A stretch of 11,703 nucleotides of DNA. It comes from an uncultured Fretibacterium sp. (GTDB lineage: Bacteria; Synergistota; Synergistia; Synergistales; Aminobacteriaceae). Positions 1-5,739 of this stretch are shown piece after piece; position 1 is the first letter of the stretch; each line of letters opens with the position of its first letter. Under the pieces are notes generated by a model. It was given only the letters and a program-made list of their open reading frames with translations. It made no database searches and was not told the origin of the DNA. The translations under genes and the position numbers were made by a program. Location: the NCBI RefSeq assembly GCF_938030725.1, contig NZ_CALHIQ010000148.1:1-11703 (forward strand). Reading direction: 5' to 3'.

Positions 1-1
1 C

Positions 2-553
2 TTCCTCTACCAGGCGGGCTACCTGACCATCGAGAAGTGGGAGGAGCAGTCCCTGACCCTGGACTACCCCAACCGGGAGGTCTTGGACTCCATCGCCGGC
101 ATGTACCTGGAGCACGTCTACAACGTGGAGAGGTACGACTCCATCGGGTCCGACCTCTGGCGCGCCCTGAGCGAGGGGGACGTGGCGCGGGGCGTCCAGC
201 TCTACAACACGGCCCTGGCCTCCATCCCCTACCAGGACCTCGCACGGCGGGACGAGTCCCTGTACCGCTCCCTGTTTTTGATGCTCCTTCGTGGGGCGGG
301 CATCACGGCCCACGGGGAGGTCCCGACCAATCGAGGGCGGAGCGACGTCCTGGTCCTCTTTCCCCACCGCGTTGTCGTGCTGGAGTTCAAGCTGGCCCGG
401 AGCGAGGGGGAGATCGCAAGACTGCGGGCTGAGGGACAGCGACAGATCGAGGAGAAGGGCTATGCGAAGCCCTACGACGGAGAGGGCCGCGCCGTGACGT
501 CCACGGTCATCGTCGTCGACGCAAAAAAGCACACGGCGCTCGTCTGCTTGTAG
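2..553 (+). CDS. AAA-ATPase-like protein with C-terminal PD-(D/E)XK nuclease-like domain (5' truncated)
   Basis: The frame is open from the window edge to the TAG at 551-553, so only the last 183 residues are seen; the ATP-binding half must lie upstream. The visible part begins with a stretch of the type LYQAGYLTI...LDYPNREV, typical of the linker after the AAA-ATPase-like domain (PF09820) in DUF1703 proteins. It ends in a PD-(D/E)XK-type core (PF08011): GEV, then GRSDVLVL with the Asp at 344-346, then VVVLEFKLA with Glu at 383-385 and Lys at 389-391. The spacing fits a nuclease-superfamily active site with its D-(E)xK residues intact. Such proteins are often present in many copies in anaerobes; their role is not established and nuclease activity is only inferred from the motif. 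Nothing ties it to the lipid A genes downstream. The stop codon lies in a 7-base tandem duplication (CTTGTAG twice, 547-560). Confidence 0.82.
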   Translation, partial: FLYQAGYLTIEKWEEQSLTLDYPNREVLDSIAGMYLEHVYNVERYDSIGSDLWRALSEGDVARGVQLYNTALASIPYQDLARRDESLYRSLFLMLLRGAGITAHGEVPTNRGRSDVLVLFPHRVVVLEFKLARSEGEIARLRAEGQRQIEEKGYAKPYDGEGRAVTSTVIVVDAKKHTALVCL

Positions 554-743
554 CTTGTAGAAGGATGCCCTGGTGCTCTCCGCGCGCGTCCCCGACCTCG
601 GAGAGATGGCCCGCTGGATACGTGTCTGCCGCGCCCTGCATTTCCGTCCCGGAACCCATTGAGCCCACGTGCCCTCGTTCATGATCTGACAGCCCGAATG
701 ACGGAGAAAAATACCTGATACCAATTCGCGTTTAATATGGATT

Positions 744-787
744 GCCTCCCCTGCAAGGGGGGCTGCCCCTGCGGTTGGGGCTTCCCC
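744..787. repeat. Array of alternating C-tract/G-tract hairpins
   Basis: The first hairpin has stem GCCTCCC (744-750) and GGGGGGC (757-763) with one G-U pair and loop CTGCAA. The second has stem GCCCC (765-769) and GGGGC (777-781) with loop TGCGGTT. A further CCCC lies at 784-787. The two hairpins share the left part CCCCTGC followed by GGGG, so they look like diverged copies of one unit. Several pairings are mutually exclusive. No T-tract follows. The function is unknown; a small dispersed palindromic repeat or a processing or regulatory site are possibilities. Confidence 0.45.
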
Positions 788-803
788 TTCTTCATGCTAC
801 AAT
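775..803 (+). promoter_or_regulatory. Candidate sigma-70 promoter for the DUF4139 gene
   Basis: A -10 box TACAAT (798-803) matches the consensus at five of six bases. It sits 17 bases after TTGGGG (775-780), which matches the -35 consensus only in TTG. Transcription would start near 810, so the 6-bp hairpin CCGGGC/GCCCGG (815-820 with 825-830, loop CCTG) would be at the very 5' end of the mRNA, about 17 bases before the Shine-Dalgarno sequence. The GCTAyAAT context is shared with the -10 box at 2434-2439. Confidence 0.5.
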
Positions 804-858
804 AGCGGCGGAAGCCGGGCCCTGGCCCGGAACACGATCTATGAAAGGAGAGGAAACA

Positions 859-2403
859 ATGAAACTGTCGCTGTTTGGCGTCCTGGCGCTGGCCCTCCTG
901 ACGACGTTCGGCTGGGCGTGTGCGGCGCAGGCGGCGGACTTCACCGTCCGCTCGCTGGACCTCTACCCCTCCGGAGCGAAGTTCGTCCTGGAGGTCGCGT
1001 CGCAGGGGGACTTTGAGATCGAGTTGCCCGGCGCGTTTCGGGAGGACTCCGTGCGCCTCCTGAACCCCCTCGACGCCGAGGACTTCAAGGTGGTGAGCCG
1101 CCGACGGGCCGACTGGACGCCTCCCGCCCTGGCGGGGCTGAAGGCGGAGGTGGAGGCTCAGGCGGCGGCCGTGGCGCGCCTCAACGCCCGAAAGAGCGCG
1201 TTCCAGCAGACGCTCCGTCTGCTGGAGGCCATCGTCCCCGCCCCCGAGGACGGGACCCAGGCGCGGGACCTCATCGCCTACGTCCGGGAGGCCCAGACCC
1301 TGAAGCTCGATGCGGAGAAGGAGCTGGCGGAGCTGACCCCGGCGCTCGCCCTGGAGACGGAGAAGCTCGACGTCCTGAGGGAGGAGCTGGAGGCTCGGAC
1401 CCCCGACGGCGCGGGTTCGTTCCTTTTGGTGTCCGGGCACGGGCACGGCGACGCGGTCCTCCTGCTGGAGGCCTTTGCAGAGGCTGCCGAGTGGTCCCCC
1501 CGGTACACCATGAACCTGACCACCGCAACGGGGGCTATCGAGACGGACCTCTTCGCCCTGGCCGAGCAGCGCACGGGGCTGGACTACAGCGGCGTCGTCA
1601 CGTTCCACACGAAGGCACAGGACGAGGGCGTCCGGGCGCCGGAGCTGGCGCCGCTGCGCGTGGCGCTGAAGCCCAAAGAGCAGGACGGTGACGTCCGCAA
1701 GTTCCGGAGGTCGATGAATGATGCGGTGGCCATAGCGCCTTATGCTGTAGCCGCCCCCTCCGCAGAGGCCGCCCGACCGGCCCCCAGGCGTCTGACGATG
1801 ACGACGACCCTCTCCGACCGCACGGTGACGGGACAGGGCACGCTCTCCGGCGCGGGGCTGCCCTCGACCTTTACGCTGGGGCGCATCGACCTCACGGGCA
1901 AGCCCATGCTGGTCCTCATCCCGGAGCAGCACGGGAGCGCCTGGCTCGTCGCCAGCATGGACAACGCCGAGACCTCTCTGATCCCAGGGCGCGCGGACCT
2001 CATGGTGGACGGCGCGCCGGCGGGCGTCACCTCCCTTCCGGAGTACGGCGTGGGTCAGATGCGGCTCCCCTTCGGCTACGCGCCCCTCATCACCGCCAGC
2101 AAGGAGCCGCTCGTGGCCAAGACCGGCTCCTCCTGGTTCAGCGGCGTGTCCACCAACGGCTACAGGATCAAGGTGACGAACGGCATGGCCGAGGACCGCA
2201 CGGTCACGGTGCGGGACCGCCTGCCCATCCCCACGGACGACAAGGTGAAGCTGGAGGTGAAGCGCATCGAGCCGGCTCCTGCGGAGCGCGACCCGGAGAA
2301 CCGCCTGACCTGGGAGCTGTCCGTCAAGGCCGGCGAGACCGTGGAGATCGTGGTGGACTACGCCCTGAGCTACCCGTCGGGGGAGGAACTGCTGTACCGC
2401 TGA
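859..2403 (+). CDS. Secreted DUF4139 domain protein (MuiA-like)
   Basis: This 514-residue protein of unknown function is predicted to be exported. The ATG at 859 is chosen because GGAGAGG (847-853) lies 5 bases before it and the protein then opens with a clear Sec signal peptide: MKLSL, a hydrophobic core at about 5-20, and a likely cleavage after AAQA at residue 25. Cys21 is not in a good lipobox, so it is probably not a lipoprotein. Residues about 92-180 are rich in Ala, Glu, Leu, Lys and Arg and look like a helical or coiled-coil segment. The C-terminal half (about 205-514) has the DUF4139 pattern: LIPGRADLMVDGAPAG (374-389), the LPFGYAP stretch near 403, YRIKVTNG with VRDRLPIP (435-458), a late TWEL, and a final Tyr-x-x-x-x-Pro segment. 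Bacterial members are linked by name to mucoidy inhibition (MuiA), with no settled biochemistry. It probably has its own promoter and is separated from the lipid A operon by the leader at 2404-2699. Confidence 0.85.
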   Translation: MKLSLFGVLALALLTTFGWACAAQAADFTVRSLDLYPSGAKFVLEVASQGDFEIELPGAFREDSVRLLNPLDAEDFKVVSRRRADWTPPALAGLKAEVEAQAAAVARLNARKSAFQQTLRLLEAIVPAPEDGTQARDLIAYVREAQTLKLDAEKELAELTPALALETEKLDVLREELEARTPDGAGSFLLVSGHGHGDAVLLLEAFAEAAEWSPRYTMNLTTATGAIETDLFALAEQRTGLDYSGVVTFHTKAQDEGVRAPELAPLRVALKPKEQDGDVRKFRRSMNDAVAIAPYAVAAPSAEAARPAPRRLTMTTTLSDRTVTGQGTLSGAGLPSTFTLGRIDLTGKPMLVLIPEQHGSAWLVASMDNAETSLIPGRADLMVDGAPAGVTSLPEYGVGQMRLPFGYAPLITASKEPLVAKTGSSWFSGVSTNGYRIKVTNGMAEDRTVTVRDRLPIPTDDKVKLEVKRIEPAPAERDPENRLTWELSVKAGETVEIVVDYALSYPSGEELLYR

Positions 2404-2433
2404 GGAGGAGGCTCCAAAAGGGCTTCGTTGGGC

Positions 2434-2439
2434 TATAAT
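2434..2439 (+). promoter_or_regulatory. Consensus -10 box (TATAAT) ahead of the lipid A operon leader
   Basis: A perfect TATAAT lies 31 bases after the DUF4139 stop in a small AT-rich pocket. No good -35 hexamer is seen at 16-18 bases spacing (2410-2417 is GC-rich), and there is no TG extension, so strength or activator dependence is uncertain. Transcription would begin near 2446, producing a leader of about 165 bases before the TTG of the small ORF. I see no other promoter between here and 2700, which makes this the best candidate for the whole downstream operon. Confidence 0.5.
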
Positions 2440-2459
2440 AAACTTGACGTTATTTCGAG

Positions 2460-2508
2460 TGACGAAAACCGGTCCGCGAGGCGCCGATCGCCTTGCGGGC
2501 CCTCGTTG
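2460..2508 (+). promoter_or_regulatory. Leader hairpin I (13-bp stem with G-U pairs)
   Basis: Bases 2471-2483 pair with 2489-2501 over 13 consecutive positions around the 5-base loop CCGAT. Eleven pairs are Watson-Crick and two are G-U (2473/2499 and 2478/2494). The G-U pairs only work in the + strand RNA; on the other strand they would be A-C mismatches, which argues that the structure acts in RNA made rightward. A lower helix, 2460-2465 with 2503-2508 (four Watson-Crick and two G-U pairs), can extend it across an internal loop. It lies just downstream of the TATAAT box and does not match any riboswitch class I recognise. Confidence 0.55.
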
Positions 2509-2521
2509 AATCTGGAGAAAT

Positions 2522-2594
2522 CGCTGACGGACGCCTCCGCCTGACCGCGAGAGGGACGTCCAGCAGCTTTTGCGGAGCGAGTCAGCGCTTTTTT
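2522..2594 (+). terminator. Intrinsic terminator / attenuator candidate before the lipid A operon
   Basis: CGCTGAC (2522-2528) pairs perfectly with GTCAGCG (2581-2587); inside it, CTCCGC (2535-2540) pairs with GCGGAG (2572-2577), and two more pairs (2532-2533 with 2578-2579) bridge them. The stem is followed after one base by six T residues (2589-2594), the normal layout of a Rho-independent terminator. The T-tract runs directly into the Shine-Dalgarno sequence at 2595-2603. Because a -10 box lies upstream at 2434-2439, the arrangement suggests attenuation, or a roughly 150-base small RNA. It could instead simply end the DUF4139 transcript. A competing helix, GCTG (2523-2526) with CAGC (2564-2567) plus GGACG (2529-2533) with CGTCC (2557-2561), could act as an antiterminator. 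Confidence 0.55.
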
Positions 2595-2612
2595 GAAGGA
2601 GGTCGTGCAACC

Positions 2613-2696
2613 TTGAAGGCCATAACGCCGTTCCAGCTGTCCGGGCTGCCGATGGGACGCGTCCTCGGGCTGTATTCGTCCCTTCCGTGCCGCTGA
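2613..2696 (+). CDS. Possible 27-residue leader ORF with strong ribosome binding site
   Basis: GAAGGAGGT (2595-2603) is the best Shine-Dalgarno sequence in the region, yet the next annotatable gene starts about 97 bases later. The nearest start at a workable distance (10 bases after AGGAGG) is TTG at 2613, giving a 27-residue peptide beginning MKAITPFQLSG and ending at TGA 2694-2696. That stop is 3 bases before the ATG at 2700, and both ORFs are in the same frame. It could be a coupling leader peptide that brings ribosomes to the GGDEF-like gene, whose own start has no visible ribosome binding site, or the original N-terminus of that gene cut off by a nonsense change. The peptide shows no domain and no run of a regulatory amino acid. 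Confidence 0.4.
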   Translation: MKAITPFQLSGLPMGRVLGLYSSLPCR

Positions 2697-2699
2697 GCC

Positions 2700-3818
2700 A
2701 TGGCCCGAAACGGCGCGCTCTTTCAATGGCTCACGCTGCCCCCCGCGGTCGCCGTCGCCACCGTCTTCGTGGCGGGGGCCATGGGTTCGCCGGTGGACGC
2801 GGAGCCCGTGGACCCGTCGTTTTGGGGGATGACCTGTCTCCTGTTCATCGTCCTCTCGGCGCTCTACGGGCTCTTCATCGTCCATGGCTTCGGCCTGGGG
2901 CTCCTGCCGCTGCAGTTCGTCGCGCAGGGGATCCTGCTCTGTCCTCTGGCCCTGAGCCGGGGCGCTCGCATGTTCCAGTGGGTGGGCGTCATCATGGCCG
3001 TGTGTGGGGCCGTCGCGCTGTTGAACCTCTACCACTATTGCAGGAGGCGGCCCGGCCCAGCCGCGGCGAAGGGGGCGGACGAGGCGGAGGTCCGCCTGCC
3101 CGTGCCCTTCGTCGTCACGGACGCGGAGGGCGTCGTCGAGAGCGTCAGCAGCGGCATGTTGGAGGCCGCGCAGCTGCCCCTGGAGGCGGTGAAGGGGCAG
3201 AGCGTCGCCGTGCTGCTGACGCCGGGGGACGCCACCGCCACGCTGGGCGGAAGGACGTGGGACGTGATCCAGCGCCCCATGGAGGGCGACCGTTACTACT
3301 TTCAGCTCAGTGAGCGCGCGGCGGCCTCTGCCCCTGAAGCGGACGTGACGGCCTTGACGGACCCCGTCACGGGCCTGCAGGCTTTTCGCTACGCCATGAT
3401 GCGCCTGGACGAGGAGCTCTACCGGACGCGGCGCTACGGGCACCCGTTGACCGTGCTGCTGATCCGCCTCGTGTTCTCCGCCGCCGCGGAGCGGGACCCC
3501 GACTCCAGGGAGGCCTTCGTCGCCTACGGCACCCTAGTCCGAAAGAGCCTCCGCACCTCAGACGTCGCTGCCCTGTCGGGGGACCGGGAGCTGATGCTGA
3601 TGCTTCCCGAGTGCCCCGCCGCCTCGTCGGACGCCGTCGTCAAGAAGATGCTGGGGCTCCTGGGGACGTTGAACCCGGATCATCGATCCCTTTCCGAGGT
3701 CACGGCGCTTCACGTCGCCGCCTCCTTTGAGAGCACGGACGACGTCCCGAACGCGAAGTCGTTGGTGGACGGCCTCATCGCGTCCATGGCCAAAAAGTAC
3801 ACGCTGAACGCACAATGA
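2700..3818 (+). CDS. Membrane protein with PAS-like region and degenerate GGDEF domain
   Basis: This 372-residue protein has an N-terminal membrane region with about four hydrophobic helices (roughly 13-29, 42-63, 66-85, 91-110), a PAS-like segment (about 132-204), and a GGDEF-fold domain (about 217-345). The GGDEF family opening is clear (LTDPVTGLQAFRYA, 219-232), and VAALSGDRELMLMLPEC aligns without gaps with the usual VARLGGDEF...LLPGC. The signature is therefore GDREL (294-298), and the first metal-binding Asp is replaced by Arg256. It is very unlikely to make c-di-GMP. An RxxD motif (Arg285-Asp288) sits exactly 5 residues before the signature, where the product-binding inhibitory site lies in active enzymes, so binding without catalysis is possible, as in PelD. 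The start lacks a ribosome binding site and may depend on the small ORF upstream. Its end overlaps the LptF/G gene by 4 bases, tying it to lipid A export. Confidence 0.78.
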   Translation: MARNGALFQWLTLPPAVAVATVFVAGAMGSPVDAEPVDPSFWGMTCLLFIVLSALYGLFIVHGFGLGLLPLQFVAQGILLCPLALSRGARMFQWVGVIMAVCGAVALLNLYHYCRRRPGPAAAKGADEAEVRLPVPFVVTDAEGVVESVSSGMLEAAQLPLEAVKGQSVAVLLTPGDATATLGGRTWDVIQRPMEGDRYYFQLSERAAASAPEADVTALTDPVTGLQAFRYAMMRLDEELYRTRRYGHPLTVLLIRLVFSAAAERDPDSREAFVAYGTLVRKSLRTSDVAALSGDRELMLMLPECPAASSDAVVKKMLGLLGTLNPDHRSLSEVTALHVAASFESTDDVPNAKSLVDGLIASMAKKYTLNAQ

Positions 3819-4924
3819 ACCCCTTCAGACCGCGGCTTTTGGACCGCCTTATCCTGGGGGCCGTAGCCGGCCCGTTCCTGTTTGGCATCCTGATCTTCAC
3901 GCTGATCTTCGTGGCGGGGGACCTGCTCTTTCAGGCTGCGAAGCTCATCATCGAACAGGGCGTCTCCCTGGGGGTGGTGACGCGGCTCTTCTTCTATCGC
4001 CTGCCCGAGGTGGTGGCCATGACGCTGCCCATGTCGTCGCTTCTGGCCACCCTTTTGGGCATGTCCTCCCTGGGGGGCGGCAGCGAGCTCATCGCGCTCA
4101 AGTCCCTTGGAATCCCCTTCTCCCGCGTGTTGCGGCCCGTCATTGGGGCGTCCTTCCTCGTCTCCCTCCTGGCGCTGGCCTTCAACGAGACCGTGGTCCC
4201 CTTCACCACCGAGGCGGCGGACCGCCTGATGAAGTACGAGATCCTGAAGAATCAGGCCTCCGCCGTGCAGGAAAAGGTCTTCCTGCGGGAGGAGGAGGAC
4301 GGCGCGCTGCGCCGCGTGCTGTACGTGGACCAGTTGGACGCGAAACAGGGCGTGATGCGCGGCGTCATGGTGCATGAGTTCGACCGGGACCGCCTGGCGC
4401 GCACGCTGACCGCCGAGCGGGGCCTGTGGCAAGAGGGGCAGTGGTGGATCGAGGACGGGCGCGTCTACGAGGTGGACCGGGACGGGGAGGTCACCCTCCT
4501 CCTGCGCTTCGAGCGCCAGAGGCTTGCCCTGAACCTGTCGCCCGAACAGTTGCAGATGAGCACGAAACGGCCGGTGGACATGAGCGCCCACGAGCTTTGG
4601 CGCTACATACAGCAGTCCAGCTCCGTGGGGGCGGATCTCTCCCGCCTGTGGGTGATGTTCCACCTCAAGCTGGGGGTGCCCTGGGCCTGCGTCATCATGG
4701 CGGTGCTGGGGGCGGGGTTTGGCGCGTCGCGCCAGGGCCGCCGGGGGTCGGGCGTCGGCTTTGGCATCAGCGTCGTCATCGTGTTCGCCTACTACGTCGT
4801 CATGTCCATGTGCCGCGCCCTGGGGGAGGCCGGAGCCATCTGGCCCTCGCTGGCGGGCTGGGGGCCGAACCTGCTCTTCCTGGCCGTTGCGCTGTTCTTC
4901 GCCTGGAGGGTTGACCGGCGATGA
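3815..4924 (+). CDS. lptG: LptF/LptG family LPS export permease
   Basis: This 369-residue inner-membrane protein belongs to the YjgP/YjgQ family, which with LptB forms the ABC transporter that extracts LPS from the inner membrane and passes it to LptC and LptA. The family layout is complete: an N-terminal segment LLDRLILGAVAGPFLFGI, three early membrane helices (about 12-35, 61-85, 105-125), a long periplasmic beta-rich domain (about 130-275), and three late helices (about 283-303, 312-335, 350-366). PMSSLLATLLGMSSLGGGSE (72-91) with the following LIALKSLGIPF matches the conserved cytoplasmic coupling region. Length is normal. The ATG at 3815 overlaps the previous stop (ATGA), with no clear Shine-Dalgarno, so translation is probably coupled. 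Only one permease is encoded here; whether it is functionally LptF or LptG, or works as a homodimer, cannot be decided from sequence alone. Confidence 0.9.
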   Translation: MNPFRPRLLDRLILGAVAGPFLFGILIFTLIFVAGDLLFQAAKLIIEQGVSLGVVTRLFFYRLPEVVAMTLPMSSLLATLLGMSSLGGGSELIALKSLGIPFSRVLRPVIGASFLVSLLALAFNETVVPFTTEAADRLMKYEILKNQASAVQEKVFLREEEDGALRRVLYVDQLDAKQGVMRGVMVHEFDRDRLARTLTAERGLWQEGQWWIEDGRVYEVDRDGEVTLLLRFERQRLALNLSPEQLQMSTKRPVDMSAHELWRYIQQSSSVGADLSRLWVMFHLKLGVPWACVIMAVLGAGFGASRQGRRGSGVGFGISVVIVFAYYVVMSMCRALGEAGAIWPSLAGWGPNLLFLAVALFFAWRVDRR

Positions 4925-5739
4925 CGGACCCCATCGCGGGCGTGCCCATCGCCCTGATCGCCGGGGAGGGAGCCCTGCCGGAGGCCATCGCGCGGAAGCT
5001 GGCGGAGGCCGGAGAGGCCCCGCTGGTGCTGGCGGTGCGGGACGACCTGGAGCCCCTGGCCCCCTTCGCCCGGAGGCTGGTGCGCCTCCGCTGGCCCAGC
5101 CTGGGGCGCGGCGTCCGGGAGATGCGGCGCTTCGGGGCGGGGCGGGTCATCATGGCCGGCTGGATCCCCAAGCGCGTCATCTACTTTCTGCCGCTGCTGT
5201 TCGACCGAGTGAGCCGGTCCGTGCTGGCCGGCAGCCTCATGGACGACCACTCGCTCCTGGGGGCCGTCGTCCGCGCGCTGGAGCGCGAGGGCTTCTCCGT
5301 GATCCCCTACTGGCAGATCCTGCCGGAGTACCTGGCCGCGGAGGGCCGGCTGGCCGTGCGGGACCCCACCGCGGCCGAGGCGCGGGACGTGGAGTGCGGG
5401 CGGGATGTCCTGCGCGTCACCCTGCCCTGTTCCTTCGGTCAGGCCGTGGTCGTGGCGGAGGGCGCCGTGGTGGCTGTGGAAGCCATGGAGGGGACGGACG
5501 CCATGATCGCCCGGGCGGGGACGGTGGCGGGACGGGGCGTCGTCGTCAAGATGATGCGGCGGGACCAGGACCTGCGATACGACCTGCCCACCGTGGGGCC
5601 CGACACCATCGAGGGGATGCGCCGCGCCGGCCTCACCTGCCTGGCCGTGGAGGCGGGACGCACGCTGATCCTGGACCCGGACAGGACCCTTTCCATGGCC
5701 GGCCGCTACGGCATCGCCGTCCAGGGGATCGAGCCATGA
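4921..5739 (+). CDS. lpxI: UDP-2,3-diacylglucosamine pyrophosphatase LpxI
   Basis: LpxI hydrolyses UDP-2,3-diacylglucosamine to lipid X and UMP, the step done by LpxH in E. coli. The 272-residue length fits the family (DUF1009). Visible features are the N-terminal IALIAGEGALPEAIAR (10-25), FGAGRVIMAGWIPKR (71-85), DDHSLLGAVVRALEREGFSVI (108-128), the GQAVVVAEGAVVAVEAMEGT stretch (173-192), and the C-terminal VVVKMMRRDQDLRYDLPTVG (207-226). In the last, Asp221 corresponds by motif (QDxRxDLPTxG) to the catalytic Asp225 reported for Caulobacter LpxI. The ATG at 4921 overlaps the permease stop by 4 bases, and GGAGGG at 4905-4910 gives a ribosome binding site inside the upstream gene. It is followed directly by lpxB, which uses its product. 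Confidence 0.93.
   Translation: MTDPIAGVPIALIAGEGALPEAIARKLAEAGEAPLVLAVRDDLEPLAPFARRLVRLRWPSLGRGVREMRRFGAGRVIMAGWIPKRVIYFLPLLFDRVSRSVLAGSLMDDHSLLGAVVRALEREGFSVIPYWQILPEYLAAEGRLAVRDPTAAEARDVECGRDVLRVTLPCSFGQAVVVAEGAVVAVEAMEGTDAMIARAGTVAGRGVVVKMMRRDQDLRYDLPTVGPDTIEGMRRAGLTCLAVEAGRTLILDPDRTLSMAGRYGIAVQGIEP

Larger units (their letters stand above)
554..858. other. Intergenic region with hairpins and promoter, no gene
   Basis: These 305 bases separate the nuclease-like gene from the DUF4139 gene. I see no credible ORF; an in-frame ATG at 742 only extends the downstream gene through C/G-tract hairpins and lacks a ribosome binding site. Contents in order: an inverted repeat CTCTCCG (576-582) / CGGAGAG (599-605) with a 16-base loop and no T-tract, so a poor terminator; a locally AT-rich patch at about 681-743, unlike its GC-rich surroundings; C/G-tract hairpins at 744-787; a promoter candidate at 775-803; a 6-bp hairpin at 815-830; and the ribosome binding site of the next gene at 847-853. 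Confidence 0.7.

Noticed and set aside
547..560. Tandem duplication of CTTGTAG at the stop codon of the first gene
   Set aside because: A two-copy 7-base repeat is easily explained by chance or replication slippage, and it does not change the protein before the stop.
576..605. Inverted repeat CTCTCCG/CGGAGAG as terminator of the nuclease-like gene
   Set aside because: The stem has only 7 pairs with a 16-base loop, and no T-tract follows.
742..858. Upstream ATG at 742 as the start of the DUF4139 gene
   Set aside because: It would run through the hairpins and the candidate promoter, has no ribosome binding site, and would bury the signal peptide behind 39 unrelated residues.
2444..2472. TTGACG at 2444-2449 as a -35 box
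   Set aside because: Nothing like a -10 box lies 16-18 bases downstream; that stretch is GC-rich and belongs to hairpin I.
2440..2594. Known RNA classes (SRP RNA, T-box, glycine, c-di-GMP-I or TPP riboswitch)
   Set aside because: The conserved core sequences of these classes were looked for by eye and not found; a covariance-model search would be needed to be certain.
679..2610. 643-codon open frame on the minus strand across the DUF4139 gene
   Set aside because: It is a GC-rich shadow: low-complexity Arg/Gly/His-rich translation, no ribosome binding site and no domain, opposite a gene with a signal peptide and DUF4139 motifs.
3354..3600. Active diguanylate cyclase
   Set aside because: The signature is GDREL instead of GGDEF and the first metal-binding Asp is Arg, so synthesis of c-di-GMP is very unlikely.
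4719..5735. Long N-terminal extension of lpxB in its own frame
   Set aside because: It overlaps most of lpxI with low-complexity translation; the start at 5736 gives the normal LpxB length and has a ribosome binding site.
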